The notes beneath the pieces are model-generated. The model did no database searches. It had not been told where the DNA came from and was given only the letters and a program-made list of their open reading frames with translations. Shown here one piece after another: positions 30,330 to 40,235 of a stretch of 64,000 nucleotides of DNA (position 1 is the first letter of the stretch; each line of letters begins with the position of its first letter). The translations under genes were made by a program, and so were the position numbers. The DNA lies in NCBI RefSeq assembly GCF_036227105.1, contig NZ_CP109434.1, positions 6,048,501-6,112,500 on the forward strand. Direction: 5' to 3'. The stretch comes from Amycolatopsis sp. NBC_01488 (lineage in GTDB: Bacteria; Actinomycetota; Actinomycetes; Mycobacteriales; Pseudonocardiaceae).

Positions 30330-32444
30330 TCACTTCCCGGGGCCAACGACAAACCGGACGGGCTCATTGAGCACCGCCGCCGCCCGGTCCGTGTCCGCGA
30401 GCCTCGCCGCGAGAGTGGCGATGGCGAGCCGGCGGGGAAGCGCCTCGCTGAACTTCAGCCCAGCCAGCGCCCGCTCGTCGATGTCCGGGAGACACAGGCG
30501 CTTCGTCGCGTCCGCGGTGCCTGACTGCCACATCTGCCGGGTCAGGTCCGAGCGAAGGCGGACCGATACGTCGTCGAACCGTTGCTTCTCGTCGACCAGA
30601 TGACCCATTGTCGCGGCAAGAGTCGCATTGGCGCGGAAGCCGGCCCACGTCCACCAACGCACATCCAGGCCCTGCTGGCTGATGACCGTGCCGCCAGGAT
30701 GCACCGAGCTGAGCCGATCTTCACGCAGCTCTGCCATCACGCGCGTCGCGCGCTGGGTCAGGTGGACCGTGGGGTCCTCGCCGAGTAGCACTTCGCGGGC
30801 GGCGCGGGAGAGGTCGAAACTTACGCCGCTGATGCCGGGCGTCATCCAGCGGGCTCGGCCTCCCGATTCGGCAGGTTCCACGAAGCACCGGCGGCGCTTC
30901 CAGTCGATCCACGTGACCTTCCAGCTGCGGCCGCCCAGCAGCAGCAGACGGGGGCCTTCGACCTTCTCGGTCAGCAGCGCCGGATCCGTCCGGCCGATCT
31001 CGCGTCGGCCTTCGAGGACGGTGAACTGTGGTGGAGCGGTGAACACCGCCGTCATTCCCATGAAATGCTGACGGCCGAAGCGGCGTTCCGCCTCGGTCCC
31101 GATGAACAGCAGTTCACCGTCTTGGTCGATAAAGCCCTGCTCGAGGAGGTAGCGGGTGATCGGCTCGGCGCTGCGGTTGAACGGCGCCAGCCCGTTCCAC
31201 GCCTCGCTCCAGAGCTTGCTGCCGACCGAGTTCTCCTGCAAACACAACGCGAGGATCTGCTGTGCGACGATGTGGCGAGGCTCGGGCGGTGCGTGCACCG
31301 GCTCGACGAATCCGCGACTCCACAACAAGACCAGCGCGTACGCCCACAGCAATGAACTCTTGTCGAGGGCAAGGAAAAGACAGTTCCGTGTGTTTCCCGG
31401 CCGGCGGCCGGTGCGCCCCAGGCGCTGCAGGAAGGACGCCACTGTAGACGGTGCGTTGATCTGAATGACCCGGTCGAGGTCTCCGACGTCGATGCCCAGT
31501 TCCAGAGTGGAGGTGGACACGATGACGCAATCACGCACCTCGGCGAACGCTTCTTCCGTCCGTCTGCGTTCGTCAAGCGATAGGGATGCGTGCGACAGGT
31601 AAGTCGTCACACCTCGCTCCCGCAGCGCAGCCCCGATCTCCTCGACCAGCTGCCGGGAGTCGCAGAACACCAGCCGTTTCTCGCCGCGGTGCAGAGCGGC
31701 GATCACAGTCGCCGCGTTGTGCACCGAGCCGACGTAGTCGATCTCCAGCTCGCCTGGCGGAGTTGTTCCGGACGCCGGCTTGACGTCAGGGGCGACCACC
31801 CGCCCTTCCCGCTCGTCGCGGCCCGACCCCTGCAGCCACGTCATCAGCTCCTGCGGGTTGCCCACGGTCGCCGAAAGCCCGACCCGCTGGATGGGCGCGC
31901 CGGTGATCCGCGTCAGACGTTCAAGGACGGCGAGTAGATGCCACCCGCGGTCGTCACCGGCAAATGCATGCACCTCGTCGACCACGATTGCACGTACTCC
32001 GGCGAATAACTGGGTGTGGTCGACGTTGACGCTGACCAGCATCGCCTCGAGTGACTCGGGTGTGGTGAGCAGCAGGTCGGGTGGATCGCGCAGGATTGCG
32101 CGGCGCACGTTCATGGATACGTCGCCGTGCCACAGCGCTACCCGGCGTCCGAGCCAGCCCGCGTACGTCTCCAGCCTCGGCAGCAGGTTGTTCAGCAAGG
32201 CCTTGAGCGGGCACACGTAGAGCACTGACAGCCCGGTCCAGTTGTGCTCTTCCATCGCACTGAACAGCGGAAAGCAGGCCGCTTCGGTCTTGCCGCCTGC
32301 GGTCGGGGCGAGCAGCACCGCGTCATGGCCGTCGAGGACCGGGTCGATGGCCTGCTCCTGCAACGGCCGCAGCGATCGCCAGCCCAGGGTGTTGACGATG
32401 TGGTGCACCAGTGCAGGGTGCAACCGCGCCAACGCCTGCGTCAC
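30330..32444 (-). CDS. brxHI: BREX type 2 DEAD/DEAH helicase BrxHI (Lhr-like)
   Basis: 704 residues. SF2 helicase motifs: LAPTAGGKTEAA (I, about residue 48), TTPESLEAML (Ic), VVDEVHAF (II, about 156), VGLSATVGNP (III), STSTLELGIDVGDLDRV (V), QRLGRTGRRPG (VI). The C-terminal half is Lhr-like with a possible winged-helix and beta domain. In BREX type 2 loci this helicase is the last gene; DNA unwinding or remodelling is assumed. GTG start at 32444 overlaps the brxD stop (GTGA). It is the last gene of the operon, ending 55 bp from a strong hairpin. Confidence 0.87.
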   Translation of the reverse strand: MTQALARLHPALVHHIVNTLGWRSLRPLQEQAIDPVLDGHDAVLLAPTAGGKTEAACFPLFSAMEEHNWTGLSVLYVCPLKALLNNLLPRLETYAGWLGRRVALWHGDVSMNVRRAILRDPPDLLLTTPESLEAMLVSVNVDHTQLFAGVRAIVVDEVHAFAGDDRGWHLLAVLERLTRITGAPIQRVGLSATVGNPQELMTWLQGSGRDEREGRVVAPDVKPASGTTPPGELEIDYVGSVHNAATVIAALHRGEKRLVFCDSRQLVEEIGAALRERGVTTYLSHASLSLDERRRTEEAFAEVRDCVIVSTSTLELGIDVGDLDRVIQINAPSTVASFLQRLGRTGRRPGNTRNCLFLALDKSSLLWAYALVLLWSRGFVEPVHAPPEPRHIVAQQILALCLQENSVGSKLWSEAWNGLAPFNRSAEPITRYLLEQGFIDQDGELLFIGTEAERRFGRQHFMGMTAVFTAPPQFTVLEGRREIGRTDPALLTEKVEGPRLLLLGGRSWKVTWIDWKRRRCFVEPAESGGRARWMTPGISGVSFDLSRAAREVLLGEDPTVHLTQRATRVMAELREDRLSSVHPGGTVISQQGLDVRWWTWAGFRANATLAATMGHLVDEKQRFDDVSVRLRSDLTRQMWQSGTADATKRLCLPDIDERALAGLKFSEALPRRLAIATLAARLADTDRAAAVLNEPVRFVVGPGK

Positions 32445-33766
32445 GGCACGTCCAGCTCGACGTCGTTCGCACTCGCGGCGGCGTTGCGCTCGGTCTCGGT
32501 CAGCTCCGTGCTCGATACAGTCAGCGCGTAGTGCGATCGAGGATCGAAGTCCTCGAACTCGTCGACGCGATCGAGCACGTCGGCCACCAGTTTGCGCAGG
32601 TACAGCCGCGGTGCGACGCCGACCTTGCCGCCGAGCTGCCCGGTCAGCGCCGAGGCCAGGTCCTGCAGGTACACGTCGTCGATCAAGGCCGCGATGCGTT
32701 CAGGGTGGCGCGCCACGCTCGCGTACAGGTCGCGGGCCCGCTGCCCCAGCTCGACGAGCCGGTCGAGGTCGAAGCCGAGCAGCCGCAACTGCACGGCGCG
32801 CGGCGAATCGAACCGGGCGTCGGTGCTGAAGTCGGTGGCGAGCCGCTGGGCCAGTGGCGGCAGGCGCTGCACACCTTGCTGGCCGTCGAAGAACGGCGGG
32901 GTGCCCGTCATCACCAAAAACAGGCCGGGGAAGCGACCGGCGTCGATCTCGTCGAGCAGTTGCCGAAGTGCGTTGAGTCCCTTCTCCCGCACGTCGCCAC
33001 GCACGCGTTGCAGCGTCTCGGTCTCGTCCAACACCACGAGCAGTCCTGGGTGGCCGCAGTCTCGCAGCACGGTGAGCAGGCCTTGTAGAAACCCGAGCGC
33101 GCCGAAGTGGTCAAGGTCGCCGCGAACCCCGGCGGCGCGCCTGGCCGACGCTGCGACCGACTTTTGCCCGCCGAGCCAGGCGATCAGCGCCTCCGCGGTG
33201 GCATTGTCGCCGGCCGTCACCGCGTGTTGGTAGCCGCGTAGCGCGGCGGCGAACGCGGGTGTCGTCCGCGCGACGTCCGCGAGGCGCTGCTCCATGAGCC
33301 GCTCCACTTCGGCCGACAGCGCCTGCTCGTCGTCCTCGGCGACGTCACCGGTCTCGATGACCTGCTCTTCGAGGGTGTAGAGCCAGGAGTCGACGACCGC
33401 TCGCAGCGCACTGGGTTGATGGGTCGCGGTGGTCAGCCGCTCGGTGAGGCGGCGGTAGACGGTCTCCAAGCGGTGCAGTGGCGTCTCAGTCTCGGAAATC
33501 TGGATCTCGGTGGTCGCGAGACCTCGTCGTTTCGCCCGCTCGGCCAGCCATCGGGTGAAGAATGTCTTGCCGGACCCGTACTCGCCTCGCACGGCATGAA
33601 ACGCGGCACCGCCACGGGCCACCGTGGCCAGGTCTTCGTCCATCGCCGTGGCGAAGCGGTCGAGGCCGACGGCGAGCAGGTCGAGTCCGGAGCGCGGCAC
33701 CGTACCCCGCCGCAGGGCGTCCACTGCCTCACGTCGCCGTACCTCGCTCGCCTGGCCTGTTGTCAC
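32441..33766 (-). CDS. brxD: BREX system ATP-binding protein BrxD
   Basis: 441 residues. Walker A in GEYGSGKTFFTRWLAE (about residue 65), Walker B in LLVVLDETETLQRV (about 245), and a sensor-like LFLVMTGTPPFFDG. This fits BrxD of type 2 and type 6 BREX loci, a STAND/Orc-like AAA+ ATPase that in some systems works with the BrxHI helicase. Central and C-terminal parts are helical and without other recognised domains. Start GTG at 33766 and end overlap their neighbours by 4 nt each. Confidence 0.87.
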   Translation of the reverse strand: MTTGQASEVRRREAVDALRRGTVPRSGLDLLAVGLDRFATAMDEDLATVARGGAAFHAVRGEYGSGKTFFTRWLAERAKRRGLATTEIQISETETPLHRLETVYRRLTERLTTATHQPSALRAVVDSWLYTLEEQVIETGDVAEDDEQALSAEVERLMEQRLADVARTTPAFAAALRGYQHAVTAGDNATAEALIAWLGGQKSVAASARRAAGVRGDLDHFGALGFLQGLLTVLRDCGHPGLLVVLDETETLQRVRGDVREKGLNALRQLLDEIDAGRFPGLFLVMTGTPPFFDGQQGVQRLPPLAQRLATDFSTDARFDSPRAVQLRLLGFDLDRLVELGQRARDLYASVARHPERIAALIDDVYLQDLASALTGQLGGKVGVAPRLYLRKLVADVLDRVDEFEDFDPRSHYALTVSSTELTETERNAAASANDVELDVP

Positions 33767-36447
33767 ACTCGCACTCCGAACTGTGCCTGAAGCATCTCGC
33801 GATCAAGCTTGACACTGCGATCGCCGTCGCGCAGGGACAACACGGAGTAGCCGTCGACGTTCAACAGCCGCTGCAGCGTGGCGGCGAAGAACTCGGGACG
33901 TCGCGCAGCACGGCCCGCGCGCTCCGCGACGGCGCTGAGCGAGAGCGATCCGTCAGCGTCGAGCAGCGCGTCGATCACCGTCGCCACGGTCTGCTTGTCC
34001 GGGGCCTTGGGCACGAAGGCCCGTTGCGCGGCGTAGACCTCGGTGGCCACGACCTGCGCACCGACCGATTCGACCGGCGTCTCCACCGTGAACAGCGGCA
34101 CCGCCGATTCCGGCTCGGGCTTGCGCCGGCTGGGCTTTCGGGCGGGAGCGGACGGCTCGGCCAGCATGGTACGTCGCTGGTCCCACCAATCAGGGGTCAC
34201 GGTCTCGGGGGAGAGCACATGCCATCCAGCCGGGACGAGCTCTTCGGACGGCGCCAGCACCAGCACCGGGACGACCATCTCGGCCAGCGACGCACCTCCG
34301 TGGTAACCGGACTTCCGCGGGGTGTAGCGAATGTCCTCACGCCAGGGGGCGGTGACCTGCCCACCGCCGAGGAGCACACGGGGGCCGGACAGTTCGACTT
34401 CCCCGTCGCTCGCCGCGCCGGTACGCCAGCGTGCCGACTCCACCCCAGAGGCCTTCACCGGTTTCTCTGTTGCCGATCGTTCCAGCACGTGGCCGTGGTC
34501 GGCGACGAACAGCACAGGCCGTCCGTACCCACGCGCCGCGTCGAGCAACTCGGGAAGGTAGGTGATGTCGTGAATCGACCAGCCGGTGCGCTCGCCTTCT
34601 TTGCCATGATCCAGTGCGTCGTCGATGGTATTGAGCACGACGCCGACGACGCCGTCGCCGGCGAGGGCCGCGATGAGCGCCTCGGACAGTCGGTGGCCGG
34701 CATGGCCCGCGAGGTCGTTCTTGTGAAACAGCGTCGCGTCGCGCCGGTGCTTGCTCCAGAACGCGGCGAACCCGTCCCGTTCGACCGGTTGGTCGCCGAC
34801 GTTCAGGGCACCGGAAAGGAGGCTCGCGCGGCCCGCGCGGGTCACCGACGGGATCACTGTTACCGCGGCGACGCGTTCGCCCTGCCGTGGCGAAGCTTCT
34901 CGCCACCCGCGAGCGGCGGCCTGCTCACCGAATGCGGTGCCGACCGCGGTGCTCATGCCGTCGAGAACGACGACGAGGGGCGCATGGCGGCTCGCGACCG
35001 GGCGAGCGACCTTCTCCAGAACATCCTCGATGAGCAGGCATCCGCCGGGATCGTTGCTGGACGCCCGGGGCACCCAGCCGGCGAGCCGCGCTGCGAAGTG
35101 CTCGTCGAGCTGGTCACGCCGGTCACGTGCGGCCTGGTACAGCGCCCGGTAAGCCTGAGCCACGACGGGGTCGCCACCGGCGTCACCGACCCACAGCGTC
35201 ATCAGGGCGCGATCCACCCACGCCCAATCCGTGATTTGGTCGCGTACGGCTCCCGCGACGGAGACGACGTCCGGAACCGCCGACGTGAGCCACCGATGAA
35301 CGCGCACCGCCATCTCCGCGGCCCGGAGGCGTTCCGGATACAGCCGCGCCAGCCCGTGGTTGCGGACCTCGTCGAGCGCCCGCTCGACAGCACTGATGCT
35401 GCCCTTGGCAGGCGTTGGTGAGAGTGTCGACGCGAGGGTGCGCAGCGAGCCCGCGTAGCTGGACGGCAGGAACCGACTGTCGAGAAGAGCCTCAGTAAGG
35501 TGTGCGCTCGCGGCGAGCCGGTCGGCGCGGTCTGCGACGGCGGTGACCCGCTGCCGGGCGAGGGCGGCGAGCAGCCCGCCGGACTCGGCCTCGCTGAGCC
35601 AGCGCTCCATCGTCCCCTCGACCGCGTCGGTGAACGCGCGCAGTGCCTGCGGCTTGACCCCGGCCAGCAGGCCGCCGAAGGCGAGCGCGGCTTCGGGGGA
35701 GGCGTTCGGGCGCGTGGCGACCGTTCCGATGACGCCGAGCGGCATGGCGTCGGCCGCACGTCCTTCTGCGGCGAGCCGAAGGATGATCCGGGCGACTTCG
35801 CCGACCGTGCCGGCCAGCCAGTCGGCGACGCCGGCCCGCTCGGGCTCGGCCAACCGGGCGAACCGGTCGGGTCCGGCTGGTTCGAGCGACCAGGCGAGCA
35901 GGGCACCGGGATCAAGACCGCCCTCGGGTAGCGTTCCGCCGCCGAGCCGGGCGCCGATGAGCGCGCGCACCGCCGCATCGCGAGTGAGCACCGATCCGTT
36001 GCGGGGCCAGCCGCCCGGCGGTTCGGCGTCGAGCAGGGCGTTGATCAGCCACGGCTCGGTGCGGATGCGCGGGTCGAGATTGGCCGCGCCGAATCGCTGC
36101 GCCACGATCCGGGCCCGGTCGACGGTGCGGGTGGAGCGGCCGAGTGCGTAGCCGCGGACGTCCCAGCCGAGCTGGGCATCATCGACGCTCGTCGCCACCA
36201 CGAGTAAGTCGTCGGCTCCGCGCTCGGCTTGGTGCCGCTGCCAGGCCTCGACGATGCCGAGCACGGAGTGCTGGTCGGTGACGTGTACCTGCCTGCGCTC
36301 CTCGGCAAAGCTGACGGTGAAGTCGCTGCTCCCGTCCTCGTACCGGCCGTAGACCAGTACGAGGCGACGCTGCTTGGCTTGGGGCAGCCAGTCTGCGAGC
36401 AGTGTTTCGATCATCCGCCTGCTCAGCTGTGGCGGCGCGGCGGTCAC
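33763..36447 (-). CDS. pglZ: BREX type 2 alkaline-phosphatase-like protein PglZ
   Basis: 894 residues. The PglZ domain lies in the second half: APLVVVLDGMSTAVGTAFGE (about residue 494, first metal-binding Asp), FHKNDLAGHAG, and PVLFVADHGHVLERSA (about 650, metal ligands D-H-x-H), as in the alkaline phosphatase superfamily. The N-terminal ~450 residues are helical and specific to this BREX type. PglZ is the hallmark protein of all BREX systems. GTG start overlaps the pglY stop; stop overlaps brxD. A Pro/Arg linker PARKPSRRKPEPES precedes a ~100-residue C-terminal domain. Confidence 0.9.
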   Translation of the reverse strand: MTAAPPQLSRRMIETLLADWLPQAKQRRLVLVYGRYEDGSSDFTVSFAEERRQVHVTDQHSVLGIVEAWQRHQAERGADDLLVVATSVDDAQLGWDVRGYALGRSTRTVDRARIVAQRFGAANLDPRIRTEPWLINALLDAEPPGGWPRNGSVLTRDAAVRALIGARLGGGTLPEGGLDPGALLAWSLEPAGPDRFARLAEPERAGVADWLAGTVGEVARIILRLAAEGRAADAMPLGVIGTVATRPNASPEAALAFGGLLAGVKPQALRAFTDAVEGTMERWLSEAESGGLLAALARQRVTAVADRADRLAASAHLTEALLDSRFLPSSYAGSLRTLASTLSPTPAKGSISAVERALDEVRNHGLARLYPERLRAAEMAVRVHRWLTSAVPDVVSVAGAVRDQITDWAWVDRALMTLWVGDAGGDPVVAQAYRALYQAARDRRDQLDEHFAARLAGWVPRASSNDPGGCLLIEDVLEKVARPVASRHAPLVVVLDGMSTAVGTAFGEQAAARGWREASPRQGERVAAVTVIPSVTRAGRASLLSGALNVGDQPVERDGFAAFWSKHRRDATLFHKNDLAGHAGHRLSEALIAALAGDGVVGVVLNTIDDALDHGKEGERTGWSIHDITYLPELLDAARGYGRPVLFVADHGHVLERSATEKPVKASGVESARWRTGAASDGEVELSGPRVLLGGGQVTAPWREDIRYTPRKSGYHGGASLAEMVVPVLVLAPSEELVPAGWHVLSPETVTPDWWDQRRTMLAEPSAPARKPSRRKPEPESAVPLFTVETPVESVGAQVVATEVYAAQRAFVPKAPDKQTVATVIDALLDADGSLSLSAVAERAGRAARRPEFFAATLQRLLNVDGYSVLSLRDGDRSVKLDREMLQAQFGVRV

Positions 36448-39400
36448 GGCTGGTCCTCACCCACGATGTGCCAGTCGAGCACGATGTCGACGCCGGGATG
36501 GTCCTTGGCGTAGTCACGAATCTCCGTCGACAGCTCGTCCAAGATTTTCTGGAGCCGCTGCTCGACGACGCTCGTCGTGATCCGACGCCGGGATGGCACC
36601 TGGCGCCGGTGATCGAGTGAGGAGCCATCCGCCGAACTCACCGAAGGAGTGGGGCTGAGCTGGTCCGGAGAGGGCGCCGGCGGCGTGGGCAGGGCGGGCG
36701 GGGGGCTCACCACGGACACCATCCGCGCGGCCTCGTCCACGAGTCCGACGGCCCGGTGGCGGATACCGCCGAGCACCGGGACGAGGGAGCGGGTGAACTC
36801 GTCGGTGATGGCGGCGTCGCGGATGTCGTCTACCAGCCGCCGTGCCTTCACCCCCACGGCATCTTCCCGATCGGCGAACCGGCGCACGGACTCGACGAGG
36901 CTCCAGTCGACCCGGTCGAGCGCATCGAGCACCTGTGGCGCCGTGGCGATGGCGTTGCCGAGCACCTGGTCGCTCACCTCGTGGCCGGTGGTGGACAGTT
37001 CGCGCACGACCGCAGTGGCGTCGCGAGTGGCTGACAGCCGGGCGAGCAGGTTGGCGGCGTCTCGGGCGATCACGATGCGAGCGGCCGACGTGGGCACGCC
37101 CAGCTCGTCGGCTCGTGCTTCCAGCGAGCGACGCAGGTTGTTGACCGCTCCCTCCAGGCTCGCCACCTTGTCGCGTACGTCGGAGGCGAGCCGGTTGACG
37201 TTGCGCGCGAACAGCAGGTCGGGCACGTTGACGCCGAACAACGCCGAGACCCGGGCACGGGCACGGGCGAACTCGTCGGCGGACGGAAGCTCCTGGGCGC
37301 GCAGCGCGTGCCCAGGGCCGATCTTGTCGAGGTCCGGGGCTTCCCGCAGCGGCGAGCCGTGCATCACCCAGGCACGGTCGGACAGCAGCGCGTAGGTCGC
37401 GATGACGAGGTTGCCGACTGGCTTGTCCAGGCCGGTGTAGCCGAGCTCATCGATCCACGAACGGATGTCCTCGACCGAGTAGTCACCGCTCACGCCGTGC
37501 TGCCCGGCTGCCTGCTCAATGCGGCGCCGCCATTCGGTGGAGACGTTGAGTGGGCCGTCGGAGACCTCGCCGAGTTCGAGCGGATGCACGATCCGCTTGA
37601 CGAGTGCGAGGTGCTGCCGGTCGACCACGACGCGACGCTGCCCGTCCTCCATCGCCCGGGTGATCCAGCCGAGTACGGACCTCAGCTCGCCCAGCGTGAC
37701 GGGTTTGCGGTTGCCCGTGGGGTCGAAATTCGGGTGCTTCGGGTAGAGCGCGGCGAACAGGTCGTCCGCGAGGGTGAGCCCATTCTGCTCGAAGCCCGCG
37801 CCGGCGGCCAGCCGCGGAGTGTGCCCCGGGAACAGCGACAGCACGTGTCCGTCGTCGCCGACCTGGGCGCCGAGGGTCGCCTCTTCGGCTCGGGCGATGC
37901 CGTAGACCTGCTGCAGGGAGGCCGTGAGCTGGGATTCGAGGGTGTCGGCCTGAGCCTGCAGCTGGTGGCCCACCTTGACCCGGTTCTCCGCCGACATCTC
38001 GCCGGCGTAGTCGTCGAGCCGGTTGCGGTCGAGCAGGTACTGGATCTTGAGCAGCCGTCCGAGCTGATTGGATTTCTGCCCCGACAGGAAGTGCGGGATC
38101 CAGACGACCGTGGCGGCTTCGAGGCCCTCCCGGCGCAGCCGGTTGACCCGTGCGGAGTCGTCGCTCGGCGCGTGGCCGAGCTGGTCGAAGGGGTAGTCGA
38201 GGATGATCCGGACGCGTCCGGGCACGCTGGGCGTGAACTGCAGGTCCGGCAGGTCCTGGCTGTCTCGGACGTTGGCGAAGACGAACTCGGCGGTGCGGCG
38301 GGTGCCCTTCCACACGACCTCGCGTTCGCAGACGAACTCTTCGGTGTTGCCGATGCCGAGCTGCTTCCACAGCTGTTTCTTGGTCCAGATGCGGCGGGCA
38401 CCGACCGAGTCCTGCTCGCCGACGGCGTCCAGCAACGGCTCGATGTCCAAATTGGACAGCTGTAGCCGGAACACCGGGTCCTCGTCGCCTTCGGAGCGCA
38501 GTTCGCCGAACTCGGCGGCCAGCTCGCGCAGCCGGCTGACCACCATCGCACCGGGGGCGACGGTGCGGGAGCGGATGGAGCCGTGGTTCAGCGCCGCCAA
38601 CCGGGTCCCGGTCAGCCGCGCGAGCGCGGACACGTTGGGTGCCAGGGACGCGAGGAGCAGCGTCTTCACGAAGCGGTCGTCGGCGACGAACCGTGGGTCG
38701 CTCTCGCTGCCGTACTTCTCCAGCAGGTACGCGCGGACCCGGGCGTGGAAGCGGTGCGCGGTCTCGGACTCCTGCCGCAGCCGGTCGGTGAAGGCGTCGC
38801 CGGTGCCGTCGCCGAGGACATCCCACAAGTCGCCGAGGGGGATGAGTTCGCCGAGCTTCATGTCGGCGCGGCGCCGGTACAGCATTTCTTGCAACAGCTT
38901 GAGGCCGGTCCGTTCGCGCTGCAGCGCCCCGGACAGCGCGACGAGCACGTTGAGCAGCGCGGGGGAGATCGGGTAGACGTCGCGGAAGTCCGTCCAGTCG
39001 GCGCCGGTGGCGCCGTTGGCGTCCAGCAGCACGTCGCGGACGGTCGAGTTGGTCGACTCGATGGCGGCGAAGGCGCTCTCCAGCGCGGTCCGGCCCTCGG
39101 AGCTCTTCGGTTTGAGGACGCGTTCCTTGATGATCGCCGGCAGGTTGCGGTCTTCCAAGGACACGACGTCGAACCGTTCGGCCAGGTACTGCACCTGCGC
39201 TTCCAGGTTCTTGACGTCCGCGCCGGTGACGTCCTCGCCGACGAGCTTGGACAGGTCGCGCTGCCGGGAGATGAAGGACACGATCGGCAGCGCGCGGTCG
39301 GCGTCGCCGGACTCGATGAGCTTGACCAGCTTGCTGACCTGCGTGTTGACGAACTCCTGGTCGGCCATGTGCGCCTGCAGCCACAGGATCAGCTCGTCGA

Positions 39401-40235
39401 GGAAGAGGATCAGCCCGTCGTAGCCGAGGTCGCGCGCGTGGCGGCTGATCACCGACAGGCCGTTCTCCAGCGGGATGAACGCCTCGGCGTCGCCGGTGGC
39501 GCCGCGGATGTAGGACGACATCGGCCCGGACAGCAGCGCGGAGACGAGCGCGTCGCGCACGGGGTCACCGGCGGGCGCGCTGAACGCGCGGTCAAGGTCC
39601 GCGGGGGTCCAGGTGCTGACACTGGTGCCTTCGATGACGTCGAGGTCGTCGAAGTCATCGGTGCCGGCGGCGGGTGCGCTGCTGCCCAGCCACTCGGCGA
39701 ATTTCGCGTCGTCGGCGAGGAACTTCCGCTGCCGTGCCGCGTCGGCGAGCATCGCGTCGGCTCGGTAGACGGGTGGAGTGGGCCGGCCCGGGTGCTCGTG
39801 GCGGATGGTGCTGACGTAGCCGCCGAGAACGGCCGAGTCGATGTCGGTCGCGCCGACCAGGTGGTAGGGCACCATAAGGAACTTCTTGCCACGCAGCCAG
39901 TCGTCGTGCTCGGCGATCACCGGCTGCAATCCGGGCTTGGCTCGGGCGACCGGTTCGTTGTTGAGGACGGCGTGCAGCACGGTGAGGAAGTGACTCTTAC
40001 CGGAGCCGAACGATCCATGCAGATAGGCAGCGTGCGACGTGCCGTCCCGGACGGCGGCCCGCACGATCGACAGCGCCTTGCCGAACGCCTGCCGCAACTG
40101 GTCGGTGACCACGTACTCGGCGACGCGGGCGTCGGTCTCGACGAACCCCTTGGTGAGGTCGATCTTGAAGTCGCCGGCGTGGACCGATTCCGGGATGTCG
40201 ATGACGTCCCGGAGGTACATCTCGGCTCCGCTCAC
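36444..40235 (-). CDS. pglY: BREX type 2 ATPase PglY
   Basis: 1263 residues. Walker A LHGSFGSGKSHFLTVLHAVL at about residue 77 and a Walker B-like GYDGLILFLDELILWLQ near residue 270, as in PglY/BrxC large ATPases (DUF6079-like). A long helical C-terminal region follows with coiled coils (for example VRDKVASLEGAVNNLRRSLE) and a Pro/Ser-rich linker near residue 1190. PglY and PglZ are both needed for Pgl activity in Streptomyces coelicolor. GTG start overlaps the pglX stop as GTGA. No damage seen. Confidence 0.9.
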   Translation of the reverse strand: MSGAEMYLRDVIDIPESVHAGDFKIDLTKGFVETDARVAEYVVTDQLRQAFGKALSIVRAAVRDGTSHAAYLHGSFGSGKSHFLTVLHAVLNNEPVARAKPGLQPVIAEHDDWLRGKKFLMVPYHLVGATDIDSAVLGGYVSTIRHEHPGRPTPPVYRADAMLADAARQRKFLADDAKFAEWLGSSAPAAGTDDFDDLDVIEGTSVSTWTPADLDRAFSAPAGDPVRDALVSALLSGPMSSYIRGATGDAEAFIPLENGLSVISRHARDLGYDGLILFLDELILWLQAHMADQEFVNTQVSKLVKLIESGDADRALPIVSFISRQRDLSKLVGEDVTGADVKNLEAQVQYLAERFDVVSLEDRNLPAIIKERVLKPKSSEGRTALESAFAAIESTNSTVRDVLLDANGATGADWTDFRDVYPISPALLNVLVALSGALQRERTGLKLLQEMLYRRRADMKLGELIPLGDLWDVLGDGTGDAFTDRLRQESETAHRFHARVRAYLLEKYGSESDPRFVADDRFVKTLLLASLAPNVSALARLTGTRLAALNHGSIRSRTVAPGAMVVSRLRELAAEFGELRSEGDEDPVFRLQLSNLDIEPLLDAVGEQDSVGARRIWTKKQLWKQLGIGNTEEFVCEREVVWKGTRRTAEFVFANVRDSQDLPDLQFTPSVPGRVRIILDYPFDQLGHAPSDDSARVNRLRREGLEAATVVWIPHFLSGQKSNQLGRLLKIQYLLDRNRLDDYAGEMSAENRVKVGHQLQAQADTLESQLTASLQQVYGIARAEEATLGAQVGDDGHVLSLFPGHTPRLAAGAGFEQNGLTLADDLFAALYPKHPNFDPTGNRKPVTLGELRSVLGWITRAMEDGQRRVVVDRQHLALVKRIVHPLELGEVSDGPLNVSTEWRRRIEQAAGQHGVSGDYSVEDIRSWIDELGYTGLDKPVGNLVIATYALLSDRAWVMHGSPLREAPDLDKIGPGHALRAQELPSADEFARARARVSALFGVNVPDLLFARNVNRLASDVRDKVASLEGAVNNLRRSLEARADELGVPTSAARIVIARDAANLLARLSATRDATAVVRELSTTGHEVSDQVLGNAIATAPQVLDALDRVDWSLVESVRRFADREDAVGVKARRLVDDIRDAAITDEFTRSLVPVLGGIRHRAVGLVDEAARMVSVVSPPPALPTPPAPSPDQLSPTPSVSSADGSSLDHRRQVPSRRRITTSVVEQRLQKILDELSTEIRDYAKDHPGVDIVLDWHIVGEDQP